DNA of 64,000 bases from Actinomycetota bacterium (lineage in GTDB: Bacteria; Actinomycetota; Acidimicrobiia; Acidimicrobiales; JAJPHE01), in contig DAHUYE010000049.1 of the NCBI GenBank assembly GCA_027315345.1, positions 23,249 to 87,248 on the forward strand, read 5' to 3'. The position numbers and the translations under genes were made by a program. Position 1 is the stretch's first letter. Each line of letters begins with the position of its first letter. Below the pieces are notes generated by a model. The model had not been told where the DNA came from. It saw only the letters and a list, made by a program, of their open reading frames with translations, and did no database searches. Below, in pieces: positions 27,963 through 38,079 of this stretch.

Positions 27963-28979
27963 TCAGGCCGACGCGGGATCCGCCAGCTGCCGGACCAGGG
28001 CGGCCAGCTCAGATGGGCGCAGGAGGGTGAAGGCCTCGGCGTAGCCCCGCCCGTGCTGGGCGTGGACCGACCGGTAGGCGGCCAGGCCGCGGGCGGCATG
28101 AACGATGTCGAAGGAGGCCAGGGCGCTGGCGTAGTGGCCTAAACCGGCCAGCTTGGCCCCGATGTGATCTGTCACGTCCACCACCACGGTCGGATAGATC
28201 GGGGTCATCACCTCGTATAGCGCGACGTGGTCGACCGAGGCCAGGCGCCCAACCGAAGTGGCCACCATGCCGGCCACGGCGGCGTGGACGGCGTGCCCGT
28301 CAGCGGGGCCGGGGCTGTAGACGAGGTCTGGCTCGAAAGCAGCCAGGGCTGCGGTCAGCGCACCTGCCCCGCTCGGCGGGGAAGCCTGGGAGGACAGGTC
28401 CTTCTCGGCCAGACGGAGGAACACCACCTGGTCGGCGCCCACGCCCACCTCGGCCAAGGCCGCCCGGGCCTCGTCCTCCCGCTGGGCCCGGGCGGGGTCT
28501 GGCCCCAGGCCGACGAAGCTGGCCGAAGCTTCCCCACTGGTCACCATGACCACCCGCACCGGGTGGCCGGCGGCCACGTGCTTGGCGATGGTCCCGCCGG
28601 CTCCCACCAGCTCATCGTCGGGGTGGGGAGCCACGACCAGCACCCGTCGTCCAGGAGGTAGGTCCACGGGGCGGGGGGCGTCGATCCCCCGGGCCAGATT
28701 GATCGCCCGCACTACCGCCGGTGGCAGACGCCGTCCAGCGGCCAGGGCGAGGCGCCGTATCGGGTCCGGGATCCGCACCTCCGGAGGATGTCCCTCTCCG
28801 CCGGGCCGGGCAAGTGGGGCCGTGCTCCGGCCGAACGGTCTCACCTGACCCTGCGCCAGGGCCCGAGCCATTTCAGCGGCTTCCCAACCCGGACCTAGTG
28901 TCATCGCTTCCATCCCGAACCGCCCCCGGCTAAAGGAGCCTCTCATGTCACTCCTCCGCTTCCCCCGGGACGTCCCCAC
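27963..28979 (-). CDS. PIG-L family deacetylase (start may be nearer 28914)
   Basis: VLVVAPHPDDELVGAGGTIAKHVAAGHPVRVVMVTSGEAS; PGPADGHAVHAAVAG. Confidence 0.88.
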   Translation of the reverse strand: MGTSRGKRRSDMRGSFSRGRFGMEAMTLGPGWEAAEMARALAQGQVRPFGRSTAPLARPGGEGHPPEVRIPDPIRRLALAAGRRLPPAVVRAINLARGIDAPRPVDLPPGRRVLVVAPHPDDELVGAGGTIAKHVAAGHPVRVVMVTSGEASASFVGLGPDPARAQREDEARAALAEVGVGADQVVFLRLAEKDLSSQASPPSGAGALTAALAAFEPDLVYSPGPADGHAVHAAVAGMVATSVGRLASVDHVALYEVMTPIYPTVVVDVTDHIGAKLAGLGHYASALASFDIVHAARGLAAYRSVHAQHGRGYAEAFTLLRPSELAALVRQLADPASA

Positions 28980-29355
28980 CCGCCTGTCCGTGGGCGCCTA
29001 CGTACTCCATGCCGGCCTCGGCAAGTGGAAGGGCGGTGCCGAGCAAGCGAAAGGCGTACATGGCATGGCAGCCGGCGCCTTTCCGTTCCTCTCTGAGATC
29101 GATCCACCCACCCTCCTGAAGGGCCTGGCCGCGGGGGAGATCGCCCTGGGAGCCGCATTGCTCACCCCGTTCATCTCCAACCGGCTGGCCGGCCTGGGCC
29201 TCACCGGCTTTGCCGGGGCCCTGGTGACCATGTACCTCCGAACCCCGGCTCTGCACAAGCCGGGCAGCGTCTGGCCGACCCAAGCCGGCACGGGCGTGAG
29301 CAAGGACGTCTGGATGCTGGGCATCGGGCTGGGCCTGCTGGCCGATGCCCCGTGA
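28945..29355 (+). CDS. DoxX-like membrane protein
   Basis: LSVGAYVLHAGLGKWKGGAEQAKGVHGMAAGAFPFL plus TM helices. Confidence 0.75.
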   Translation: MSLLRFPRDVPTRLSVGAYVLHAGLGKWKGGAEQAKGVHGMAAGAFPFLSEIDPPTLLKGLAAGEIALGAALLTPFISNRLAGLGLTGFAGALVTMYLRTPALHKPGSVWPTQAGTGVSKDVWMLGIGLGLLADAP

Positions 29356-29470
29356 ATCGAGCTCTGAGACTCTCTTGACAAGCGATGTACGGATTGGGCC
29401 TCAAGGGGGTAACCGGGACAGCTTCTGAGGGCTGCCGGATGGCGGAGGGAGGAAGCCGTGTCGCCAGCGG

Positions 29471-30808
29471 TCAGGTCGTGGCGCTGGCGACCGCAGCCAT
29501 CTGGCACCGACCCGATGATGCGGTGGGGTCGGAGTAGGTAAGAGACCAGGGCTGGCTCGCGTGGGCCGGAACGATGACCGTCACCCGGCTGGTGCCGATG
29601 GTCGTGCCCACCGAGTTGACGAAGAGACCGGATACTGAGACTTTCTTGGCCGAGGCCCCCGCGTTGGACGCCTCCCCAGTCATCTGTAGGAGCCCGCTCA
29701 GGTGCGTACAGGTGAGGAGATCCACCTGAACCGCGCCGCCATTGGCCGCCACCGGCAGAGCCGCGGTGGTCGAGGTGGTCACCCGAATAGGCACAGCTAC
29801 GCCCACCTGTGCCCTCCCCGAAGCGCTGTCCGTCATAGCGCCCAGCGGGCCGGCCACAGCTCCTGGCCGCGAAGCCAGAGCGGCCGTGCTCCGGTGGGCC
29901 AGTGCGTCCGACCCCGCTGAAGCCACCCGTGGGGTTACCGCCCGCTGGACGGACTGGGCGACCGGGCTCGCCACACGGGCCGGATTTGGCGGTGCCGTCA
30001 CAGTCGCTACTGCGGCTGTGACCATGGCTAGGCTCAACACCGCCCCGCTAACCGCCCAGGGGGCTGAACGGGGGATCGCCCGGTGCCGGCGTGAGGGTGT
30101 CTGTAGGGGGGCCAGGGGCATTGGTCTGGCCGCCTCCGCCACCGGCTCGTCGCTGGTGAGTTGGGTGCGGTCCGGCTCCCCGGGGTTCTCATCCCGAGTC
30201 TCCTCCCCGGGGTTCTCATCGGGGTTCTCATCGGCAGTCTCCTCCCCGGGCCAGGTGACCACACCGGCCCCATCGAGGATCTCGGTGTCGACAGGCAGGA
30301 CCGGACCGGCAGCCAGGGCGATGGGAGCGTCCACCACCGGTTTGGCATCGAGGCGAGCGTTGGCCTCCAGCCACCAGTGAGGAAGAATCTCCGCCGGGTC
30401 GATGCCAGCGATAACGCGCGAGCCGGACCGGCCGATGTAGGCGACCGACGCTTCCCGGAGCACCGAGCGTTGCCCGAAGGCAGCGCCCAGGACCACCGGC
30501 TGGCCCCGGACGGCGCCGACCAAGGTCAGCCCGGAGGCCCTGACGACCACGGCGGCGGTAGCCCCCTCAGGCACCTGGATCATGCCATGGGGCACCCCGA
30601 GCTCGACGCGCTCCGCGCAATCGGCGGTGCTGGCCCAACAAAGGCCCTCGTAGAGGTCGGTGAGCGAACCGCCGGCGCCGACCTCGTACTGGGCGTCGGA
30701 CGAGACTCGGACGGCCGAGGCGCCCGAAGAGCAGATCAAGGCGACGCCCGGAAGACTTGGCCGTGGCGGGCCGGAGGGGCTGCTCCTGGGATCGTGGCTG
30801 TCATTCAT
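29471..30808 (-). CDS. Hypothetical membrane-associated protein with acidic DENPGEE repeats
   Basis: Central DENPDENPGEETRDENPGEPD, a TM helix and an extracellular C-terminal domain (FVNSVGTTIGTSRVTVIVPAHASQPWSLTY). Confidence 0.6.
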   Translation of the reverse strand: MNDSHDPRSSPSGPPRPSLPGVALICSSGASAVRVSSDAQYEVGAGGSLTDLYEGLCWASTADCAERVELGVPHGMIQVPEGATAAVVVRASGLTLVGAVRGQPVVLGAAFGQRSVLREASVAYIGRSGSRVIAGIDPAEILPHWWLEANARLDAKPVVDAPIALAAGPVLPVDTEILDGAGVVTWPGEETADENPDENPGEETRDENPGEPDRTQLTSDEPVAEAARPMPLAPLQTPSRRHRAIPRSAPWAVSGAVLSLAMVTAAVATVTAPPNPARVASPVAQSVQRAVTPRVASAGSDALAHRSTAALASRPGAVAGPLGAMTDSASGRAQVGVAVPIRVTTSTTAALPVAANGGAVQVDLLTCTHLSGLLQMTGEASNAGASAKKVSVSGLFVNSVGTTIGTSRVTVIVPAHASQPWSLTYSDPTASSGRCQMAAVASATT

Positions 30809-30939
30809 CGTCGCGCCTGTCCCGGTCTCATCGGAGCTATCCATCCGAACCTGAGCCAATCGCCCCAACCGGACTCCAATCTCACCATGTGATGAACCCG
30901 CTCTGACCGCTCGAGCGGGGCCAGCCTACGCTGCGCCCG

Positions 30940-31929
30940 ATGCGACCAGGGCGAGCGGCCATGAGGGCGGCGCTGGCAGCGGTGGCCCTTGGCGGGGGCC
31001 TGGCAGGATGCGCCAGACCGACCGCCTCCCCCCATCCATCGCCTTCGGCTGAGGCGGCGCCGACGTCGACCGCTACGCATGCGAGTCTCGCCCCGCCCTC
31101 GGCCCCGTCCACGTCGGCGGCAGGCATCGTCCATCTGATGCTGATCGTGTTGGAGAACCGCGAGGCTGGTTCGGTGCTAGGTAATGCCGGCGCTCCGTAC
31201 TTCAACTCCCTGGCTCGCAATTTCGGCCTGGCCACGGCCTCCTATGCCCGGACCCATCCCAGCCTGCCCAACTACGTGGACCTGATCTCCGGCGGCACGC
31301 ACGGGATAACCTCGGACTGCACCGAGTGCGCTGTCGACGGGACCACGGTGGCCGATCAGCTCTCGGGGGCCGGGGTGTCCTGGAAGGCGTACATGGAGGG
31401 GATGCCGTCAGCGTGCTACCAGGGAGCTTCGGCCGGCGGACTCTACGTCAAGAAGCACGACCCCTTCTTGTATTTCCGCCATCTGGTTGCAACTCCCAGC
31501 CTCTGTGACCGGGTCGTGCCCTACGGGGAACTAAGCAAGGACCTCGCCTCGATGGACCCGCCCGACTTCATGTGGGTGACTCCCGACCTCTGCAACGACG
31601 GCCACGACTGCCCCAACTCGGCCATGGACCGCTGGCTGTCCCGGATGGTCCCGATGGTGATGAGATCGGCCTGGTTCGAATCCAACGGGGTGATAATCAT
31701 CACTTTCGACGAGGGCTCATCCGACGCCGGCTGCTGCGGTGTGGCCCAAGGCGGCCAGATCGCCACCGTGGTAATAACCCGTCGGGTCCGCGGGGGAAGG
31801 CGTTGGACGCACCCGGTGGACACCGCCGGTGTGCTGGCCACCGTCGAAGACCTCTATGGGCTCACCCACATCGGGGAAGCGGCCGATGGCCGGTCAGGAA
31901 ATCTGCTGTACCTGACGGGGCCGCCCTGA
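30940..31929 (+). CDS. Phosphoesterase family lipoprotein (acid phosphatase-like)
   Basis: Lipobox LAGCARPT; MLIVLENREAGSVLGNAGAPYFNSLA...THPSLPNYVDLISGGTHGITSDC; GVIIITFDEGSSDAGCCG. Confidence 0.85.
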   Translation: MRPGRAAMRAALAAVALGGGLAGCARPTASPHPSPSAEAAPTSTATHASLAPPSAPSTSAAGIVHLMLIVLENREAGSVLGNAGAPYFNSLARNFGLATASYARTHPSLPNYVDLISGGTHGITSDCTECAVDGTTVADQLSGAGVSWKAYMEGMPSACYQGASAGGLYVKKHDPFLYFRHLVATPSLCDRVVPYGELSKDLASMDPPDFMWVTPDLCNDGHDCPNSAMDRWLSRMVPMVMRSAWFESNGVIIITFDEGSSDAGCCGVAQGGQIATVVITRRVRGGRRWTHPVDTAGVLATVEDLYGLTHIGEAADGRSGNLLYLTGPP

Positions 31930-31955
31930 GCCTTGCGCTTGACGCTGCCGACTGC

Positions 31956-33110
31956 TCAGCCCTCAGGGCCACCGCGGCGGATCAGTCGGCTCCACGGGCC
32001 GGAACCGCCTTCGGACGCCGCTCCATCATCACCCGGCTCGGATCCCGGGTCGGTGCCCGTCTGCCACGAATCGGGCTTGGAGTCGGAGTGATCAGCACCG
32101 AGGTCGGCGTCTGTCGTCTCTTCCACGGGTCCCTCGCCATCGTCGTGCGAACCCCTGGGCAGCTCCCCCGAACACAGCTCGACGAGGGACTGGGACGCGC
32201 TGTCCAGGGCGGAGACCAGCCCGGCGGACCCGTCGAAAAGGCGGGCCAGGTTGCTGCGTAGCCGCTGGGTGTCGCGGTTGGCGACCATCAGTACCTCCCG
32301 GGCCCGGGTCCGCAGCTCCTCGGCCTCGGTGGAGGCCGTCTCGCGCATCCGATGCGCCTCGGCCTCGGCTTCGGCTAGGAGGGCGTCGATCATCTCGCTG
32401 GCCTCCTCCCGACCGGCAGCGACCAGGGCGGCAGCCTCCTTCTGGGCGTTGGCCAGGACCCGCTCGGAGGCCGAGCGGATGGCGTTGCCCTCGGAGCGGA
32501 TGGACAGGGCCTCATGGCGGGCCTCGTCCAGCTCCTGAAGGGCAGCAGCCCTCGTCTGTTGGACCTCGGAGCGAACGGTCTCGACCTCGGCATAGGCGTT
32601 GGCCCTCACGGCGTGGGCCTCGGCCCGCATCTCGCTGGCCTCAGCCTGGGCCGCCGATCGGATGGAGAGAGCCTCGTTCTGGACCTCGGCCAGCCGGGCC
32701 TGGGCGGCCGTCTCGGCCTCGGCCAGGCGGGCCTGGGCTTCGGCCTCGACCCGGGACCGCAACTCCATGGAGTCCCGGTGGGCCCGGTCTAGGCTCTCCT
32801 GGTAGACGCGATCGGCCTCCTGAGCCAGCTGGGTCGAGTAGGACGTCGCCTCGGTGGTGAGCTGGTTCGCCTCCACCTCGGCCGCGTTCAAGAAGCGCAC
32901 GACTCTGGCGTCTATCTCGTCCAGCGCGCCGAGGAGGCGGCCGACGGACTCGGCAACGCCTGCGGTGGTGACGCGCAACTCGGCCAGTTCCTCCCGGGTC
33001 TGGACCAGCTCTGAACCCCAGGCTCCCGGCGGTCGGGCCGCGCCTTCAGGGTGGACCGGGTCGCCCCGATCCAGACCTGTTCCAAATGCGCTCATGGGAG
33101 GCGCCTCCAT
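31956..33110 (-). CDS. Long coiled-coil (DivIVA/Scy-like) protein
   Basis: Extended Glu/Ala heptad-like sequence (AEARLAEAETAAQARLAEVQNEALSIRSAAQAEASEMRAEAHAVR...). Confidence 0.7.
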   Translation of the reverse strand: MEAPPMSAFGTGLDRGDPVHPEGAARPPGAWGSELVQTREELAELRVTTAGVAESVGRLLGALDEIDARVVRFLNAAEVEANQLTTEATSYSTQLAQEADRVYQESLDRAHRDSMELRSRVEAEAQARLAEAETAAQARLAEVQNEALSIRSAAQAEASEMRAEAHAVRANAYAEVETVRSEVQQTRAAALQELDEARHEALSIRSEGNAIRSASERVLANAQKEAAALVAAGREEASEMIDALLAEAEAEAHRMRETASTEAEELRTRAREVLMVANRDTQRLRSNLARLFDGSAGLVSALDSASQSLVELCSGELPRGSHDDGEGPVEETTDADLGADHSDSKPDSWQTGTDPGSEPGDDGAASEGGSGPWSRLIRRGGPEG

Positions 33111-33160
33111 CTCGAAGGGGCGACTGGACCGCCGACTCCCCGCGCTAAAGTATACCTGCG

Positions 33161-34915
33161 GTGCCCAATCGAATCATGGCCAGGGCCAGGCTCCGGTGGC
33201 GCCTCGTTGCTGTCATTTTGGGGGTCCTCCTCGGGGTCTGGCTGGTCATCGGGGCCGTCCAGGTTCTGGCTTCCTACCGGGACGCGAAGGCCGCCCAGGC
33301 CAGTCTGGACTCGGCCAAATCCGAGTTGGCCGGGGGCGGGATCACCTCAGGTGCCGCCCTGGGACCGCTGCGATCCGCTTCGACCAAGCTCTCCGACGCA
33401 CGTCGTCTCATCGACGGGCCGGGGGTACTCCTGATCCGCCAGCTCCCCTACCTGGGCAGGCAGGTCCGGGCCGTGGGCTCGCTGGCCGGCTCCGGCGGGC
33501 GTATCGCCTCGATCACCGCCGCCGCCGTCCGCCAAGTCAGCGCCCTCCTGAGCCACCACCCGCTGGGTGAGGCCCGCGTAGTCGAGCTGCGTCAGTTGGG
33601 CTCGATAGCCGCAAAGGCCGAGACCGAGTTGCGCGCCGTGCCGGTGGTGTCCGACTCCGGCCTCATCGGCCCGGTACGACGCCGACGCGATGAGCTGGAC
33701 TCCGAGCTGACCAAGGGATTGGCCACCCTGGACAAGGCCCGAGCGGCCGCCGGGGCCATGGCTGACCTGCTCCAAGGTCCGAGCCGTTACCTCCTCCTGG
33801 TAGCCAACAATGGAGAAATGCGGGCCGGGTCGGGGTCCTTCCTCACCGCCGGGCTGCTGGAGGGATCGGAGGGAAGCCTCACGCTCACGTCCCTGGTCTC
33901 GACGGCCAACCTTGTCCTCGGCCCTGGCGTGGTGCCGATCAGCGGGGACCTCGAGGCTCGCTGGGGATGGTTGGATCCGAGCCAGGAGTGGCGCAACCTG
34001 GGCACGACCCCGGAGTTCCCCGTAACCGCGTCCCTGGCGGCGCGCATGTGGCAGGCCTACTCGGGCCAGCCGGTGCAGGGAGTGCTGGCCGTCGACATAC
34101 CGGCCTTCCGGCTCGTACTAGGCGTCACGGGCCCGGTCACGGTGGACGGCAAGGTCTTCGACCAGGGCAACGTCGAGGAGTACCTCATGCACGACCAGTA
34201 CGCCGGCGCCAGCTTCCTCCCCGCCCAGGACGCGGCCCGTACCGCTCTGCTGCACCAGCTGGCCAGCGCCGCCCTGCACGACATCCAGTCCGGGCGGGTA
34301 TCCCTGACCAGGATGTCGAGCCAACTGGGCTCGGTCGTCTCCGGCCGGCACCTGATGGTCTGGAGCGCCGACGCCGCCCGCCAGCGGGCCTGGGTGGCGG
34401 CCGGCGTCTCGGGGTCGGTCGGAGCCGACGACATCATGCTTTCGGTGATCAACCGGGGTGGCAACAAGCTGGACCAGTACCTGCAGACCTCGGCCGTTCT
34501 GTCGACCACCTCCACGTCTTCAGGCACCGACGTCACCGTGACGGCAACCCTGCAGAACACGACGCCACCCGGACAAGCGGCCTTCATAGCCGGGCCGAAC
34601 CCCGACCTGGCCCAGATCCCCTACGGGACCTACACCGGGCTGGCAAGCCTCGACCTGCCTGCCCGGGCCCGGATGGAGTCGGTCAAGGGAGTCTCCGGCC
34701 TGGCCGCCGAGGGCCCGGACGGGCCGGGCATCCAGGTCTTCGCCGCCCCGGTCTCGATACCGGCCGGGGCCAGCACCCGGATCTCCTGGCGCTTTCGGCT
34801 CCCGAAGAGCACGACCTCCTTGGTTATCGACGCATCGGCCCGGGTAGAGCCCACCAGGTGGTCGTTCGGCGATGTCCGCTTTGAAGATTTGGTCCCTAGG
34901 ATGGTGACCTGGTAG
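33161..34915 (+). CDS. DUF4012 domain-containing membrane-anchored protein
   Basis: LLVANNGEMRAGSGSFLTAGLLEGSEGSLTL, DIPAFRLVLGVTGPVTVDGKVFDQGNVEEYLMHDQYAG. Confidence 0.82.
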   Translation: MPNRIMARARLRWRLVAVILGVLLGVWLVIGAVQVLASYRDAKAAQASLDSAKSELAGGGITSGAALGPLRSASTKLSDARRLIDGPGVLLIRQLPYLGRQVRAVGSLAGSGGRIASITAAAVRQVSALLSHHPLGEARVVELRQLGSIAAKAETELRAVPVVSDSGLIGPVRRRRDELDSELTKGLATLDKARAAAGAMADLLQGPSRYLLLVANNGEMRAGSGSFLTAGLLEGSEGSLTLTSLVSTANLVLGPGVVPISGDLEARWGWLDPSQEWRNLGTTPEFPVTASLAARMWQAYSGQPVQGVLAVDIPAFRLVLGVTGPVTVDGKVFDQGNVEEYLMHDQYAGASFLPAQDAARTALLHQLASAALHDIQSGRVSLTRMSSQLGSVVSGRHLMVWSADAARQRAWVAAGVSGSVGADDIMLSVINRGGNKLDQYLQTSAVLSTTSTSSGTDVTVTATLQNTTPPGQAAFIAGPNPDLAQIPYGTYTGLASLDLPARARMESVKGVSGLAAEGPDGPGIQVFAAPVSIPAGASTRISWRFRLPKSTTSLVIDASARVEPTRWSFGDVRFEDLVPRMVTW

Positions 34916-35162
34916 GTCCCGAGTATGGCTCTTTCCGGCTATTCGCAACTGACCCAGATTTATACTCTCCAAGCCCTTGGCTATGACCACAAACAGTGGT
35001 AATGTCTGGCCAGCGGCCACTACGAGTCACCATCTGCGCACAGCTATTCGGGCGGAGAGGGGTCTTGGGTTACCGCAGCGATCGGCCCTAGGCTGCAAAT
35101 GCACGATTCACGACCCCGGGCAGCGTGCTGGGGGACGGACAACGAAGGTGAGCACGGAGAAC

Positions 35163-35546
35163 ATGACCAAGATCCACGCCCTCCCCGGATTGGTGCTGGC
35201 CATTGGCCTGACGGCCGGCCCCCTGGCAGCTGCGGCCTGGGCCGATGATCCTGCCTACACCACCCCGAGCCCCACCTGCGCGGTGCCCGGGGGTGGCACG
35301 GCTCCGGCCGGCTCGCCCAGTTGCACCGCGGTAAAGGGAATCACCATCACCAATACACCCGTGGTCGGGACGGGAGGAGCCGCCGCCGGTGCGACTGCTC
35401 CGACTGCTCCGACTTCTCCGACGGCGTCCACCGGCTCGCTGCCCTTCACGGGTGCCGAGATCGGACTGCTGTCCACCGTAGCGGCTGGGGCCATAGGCAC
35501 CGGAGCGCTTCTGGTGGCGGCCTCCCGACGTCGTCGTGACGCCTGA
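35163..35546 (+). CDS. Small secreted protein with C-terminal LPxTG-type sorting signal
   Basis: Signal peptide; C-terminal SLPFTGAEIGLLSTVAAGAIGTGALLVAASRRRRDA. Confidence 0.75.
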   Translation: MTKIHALPGLVLAIGLTAGPLAAAAWADDPAYTTPSPTCAVPGGGTAPAGSPSCTAVKGITITNTPVVGTGGAAAGATAPTAPTSPTASTGSLPFTGAEIGLLSTVAAGAIGTGALLVAASRRRRDA

Positions 35547-35582
35547 CCTCAAGCCCGACGCTACCAGAGCCGATTTGACCAC

Positions 35583-36965
35583 ATGGCCATCCGAGTTGGT
35601 TCCCTCCCTTTATTTGGGCCCGTATCGGGCGCCAAGGTACATACCGGGCGGATCTCGGTCGGTGGTGCGGGCCGGATGGCGGGCGTCGTCCCCCTCATCA
35701 GTGACCTCACCGCTCTCGGCGTAGCCGCCGCCGTCTTCGCCCCCGGCGCCGTCACCGGGCTAGTGGCCATGGCCGCCAGCCTGGCCGGGATGCTGGTGAT
35801 CGGCCAGTACCGCGACGCCGTCGCCGCGCCTCTCCGGGGCCGGATCGGATCGCTGGTGGCCGTCGGAATGGTTCCTCCGGCCGTCCTGGGGCTGGTTCTC
35901 CACTCCAGCGCCGCCCTGACCAGGGAGGCTCTGCTTGGAACGATCCTGCTGCTGAGCATCCGCTCCGCCGGGGGAGCCTTGGTGCGGCTCCGCCGATCGA
36001 CCGGGCGCCTGCTGGTCCCTGCTGTGATCATCGGCGGCGGTCAGCTGGGACGGGACATCGCCTCCATCCTGGGCAGTCACCCCGAGTACGGCATGGTGCC
36101 GGTCGGCTTCGTGGACGACGTGGAGGACGGCGCCGACCTGCCCCTACCCCTCATGGGATCTCTGCGCTCACTGGACAAGGTCCTGCGCGAGCAGATGGTG
36201 AACGACGTGGTGGTCGCCTACGGCCCGGGCCGGGACGAGGCCCTGGTGCCCGTCCTGCGCCGCTGCCAGGCCCTCGGCGTGACCGTGCGGGTCGTGCCCC
36301 GATTCTACGAGCTCGGGGTCGAGTTGAGTTCCGAGGAGATCTGGGGCCTTCCTCTCAACACCCTGCGCCCGCCGCCCCTCAATTCGGCACCCTGGCTTGT
36401 CAAGCGCAGCCTGGACGTGGCCATCTCCGGGATCGCCCTGCTGGTTCTGTCGCCCCTGCTCGGTCTGGTCGCTGCCTTGATCAAGCTGACCAGCTCGGGA
36501 CCTGTCCTGTTCCGTCAGCCGAGGGTCGGCCTCCAGGGCCGCACCATCGCAGTCCTCAAGTTCCGCTCCATGCGGGTCAACCAGGACTCGGCCACCACCT
36601 GGAGCGTCGAGAACGACCCCAGGGTCACCCGCCTCGGGCGCTGGCTGCGCCGGACCAGCCTGGACGAGTTGCCCCAGCTGATCAACATCTTGAAAGGGGA
36701 CATGTCCCTGGTCGGGCCCCGTCCCGAGAGGCCCCACTTCGTGGAACAGTTCGGCTCGGAGATCCGCTCCTATGACGCCCGCCACCGGGTCCCGGCCGGA
36801 CTGACCGGCCTGGCCCAGGTCCACGGGCTGCGGGGCGACACGTCAATCGTGGAGCGGACGCGCTTTGACAACCGCTATATCGACAGCTGGTCGATGGGCC
36901 GGGATCTCTCGATCCTCATCCGCACGGTCGCGGCCGTGGTAAAAGACGCCCGCACCAACCGCTGA
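35583..36965 (+). CDS. Exopolysaccharide biosynthesis polyprenyl glycosylphosphotransferase (bacterial sugar transferase)
   Basis: KRSLDVAISGIALLVLSPLLGLVAALIKLTSSGPVLFRQPRVGLQGR...SLDELPQLINILKGDMSLVGPRPERPHFVEQF. Confidence 0.93.
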   Translation: MAIRVGSLPLFGPVSGAKVHTGRISVGGAGRMAGVVPLISDLTALGVAAAVFAPGAVTGLVAMAASLAGMLVIGQYRDAVAAPLRGRIGSLVAVGMVPPAVLGLVLHSSAALTREALLGTILLLSIRSAGGALVRLRRSTGRLLVPAVIIGGGQLGRDIASILGSHPEYGMVPVGFVDDVEDGADLPLPLMGSLRSLDKVLREQMVNDVVVAYGPGRDEALVPVLRRCQALGVTVRVVPRFYELGVELSSEEIWGLPLNTLRPPPLNSAPWLVKRSLDVAISGIALLVLSPLLGLVAALIKLTSSGPVLFRQPRVGLQGRTIAVLKFRSMRVNQDSATTWSVENDPRVTRLGRWLRRTSLDELPQLINILKGDMSLVGPRPERPHFVEQFGSEIRSYDARHRVPAGLTGLAQVHGLRGDTSIVERTRFDNRYIDSWSMGRDLSILIRTVAAVVKDARTNR

Positions 36966-36987
36966 CCACCGGTCCGCTAGATGCCGG

Positions 36988-38070
36988 CTACTGGCTGCCG
37001 GGGCCGTCCTGGCTGAGGGGTCTAAGTTCGGTGTACACCTCGGCCGTTGAACGCGCCGTCCGGACCCAGCTGAACTCACCGGAGCGGACCAGTCCGGCTC
37101 GGGACATCTCGGTCCGCCTGGCGGCATCAGCGCTGATCTCGGCCAGGGCAGATGCCCATTTGGCCTCATCGCCAGGTTCCACCAGGCACCCGGCACCTCC
37201 CACCACCTCCTCCAAAGGCGGGATCCGGCTGACCACGACAGGCGCCCCGCACGCCATGGCTTCCAGAGGCGGGAGCCCGAACCCCTCGTAATGGGAAGGG
37301 TAGGCAAAGATGCTGGCCGCGCCGTACAGGGCAGGCAGGTCATGGTCGGGCACGTAGCCCAGATGCTGCGCCCCGGAGGGGGGGGAGGCACCAACCGACC
37401 GGCCGGCCACGACCAGGTTGAGGCCCGCGCTCCTGCACGCGCCGGCCAGGCCGGCGACGCCCTTGCGGGGCTCGATGTTGCCCACATACAGCACGAAGGC
37501 CGCCGGCAGGCCGTACCTCTCGCGGATCTGCGCTATCTCTGCCTCATCGGAGGGGACCATGCCCGGACGAGCTGCTTCGGGGATCACCACCGAGGTGCGG
37601 CCGAAAAGGCTGTGGATACGCTCGGCGGTGAACTCCGAGACCGCCACGACCCGGTCTGCCTTTGCCAGTGACCGGCGCACCAACCACCGCTCGCCTCGAG
37701 CTCGGAGGGCGTCGAAGGTCCATGGCACGTCGAAGACCGAAAGATCATGAACAGTGGTGACCACCGGGGCCCCAGGACGAAGCGGTACGTCGACGTCGAG
37801 GCCGTGGACGATGTCGGCCGACCCCAGCGAGCGCATCCCGTCGAACGCCCGCCGGAGCCGGCTGGAGTTGGGTCGGGTCACCGCTTCGATCCCCTCGGGA
37901 ACCAGGGCCGAGGCGTCTTCTTGGACCACAGCCCGGAACTGAACCTCGGGGCAGGCCGCCGGGAGATGGATCAACATCTGACGTACATAGGTCTGCACCC
38001 CACTGCCCTGGGGGCGCAGGGCCAGGGCATTGAGAGCTATCACCGGTCGCACCGGCCCCCCGGAAGGCAT
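36988..38070 (-). CDS. Glycosyltransferase family 4
   Basis: VLYVGNIEPRKGVAGLAGACRSAGLNLVVAG...SIFAYPSHYEGFGLPPLEAMACGAPVVVS. Confidence 0.92.
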   Translation of the reverse strand: MPSGGPVRPVIALNALALRPQGSGVQTYVRQMLIHLPAACPEVQFRAVVQEDASALVPEGIEAVTRPNSSRLRRAFDGMRSLGSADIVHGLDVDVPLRPGAPVVTTVHDLSVFDVPWTFDALRARGERWLVRRSLAKADRVVAVSEFTAERIHSLFGRTSVVIPEAARPGMVPSDEAEIAQIRERYGLPAAFVLYVGNIEPRKGVAGLAGACRSAGLNLVVAGRSVGASPPSGAQHLGYVPDHDLPALYGAASIFAYPSHYEGFGLPPLEAMACGAPVVVSRIPPLEEVVGGAGCLVEPGDEAKWASALAEISADAARRTEMSRAGLVRSGEFSWVRTARSTAEVYTELRPLSQDGPGSQ

Positions 38071-38079
38071 CTCACCCGC

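Noticed and set aside
29374-29400. TTGACA-like promoter after the DoxX-like gene
   Set aside because: No convincing -10 at the right spacing and no plus-strand gene begins downstream.
30170-30250. CCGGGGTTCTCATC repeats considered as a regulatory repeat
   Set aside because: Explained by the in-frame acidic DENPGEE repeats of the 29471-30808 protein.
32251-32805. Plus-strand ORFs opposite the coiled-coil gene
   Set aside because: Shadow ORFs produced by the repetitive Ala/Glu codon pattern of the coiled-coil protein.
34916-35162. Leader of the LPxTG gene considered as a second c-di-GMP or other riboswitch
   Set aside because: No GACGCAAAG, GGGCAAACC or other aptamer consensus could be aligned on the plus strand.
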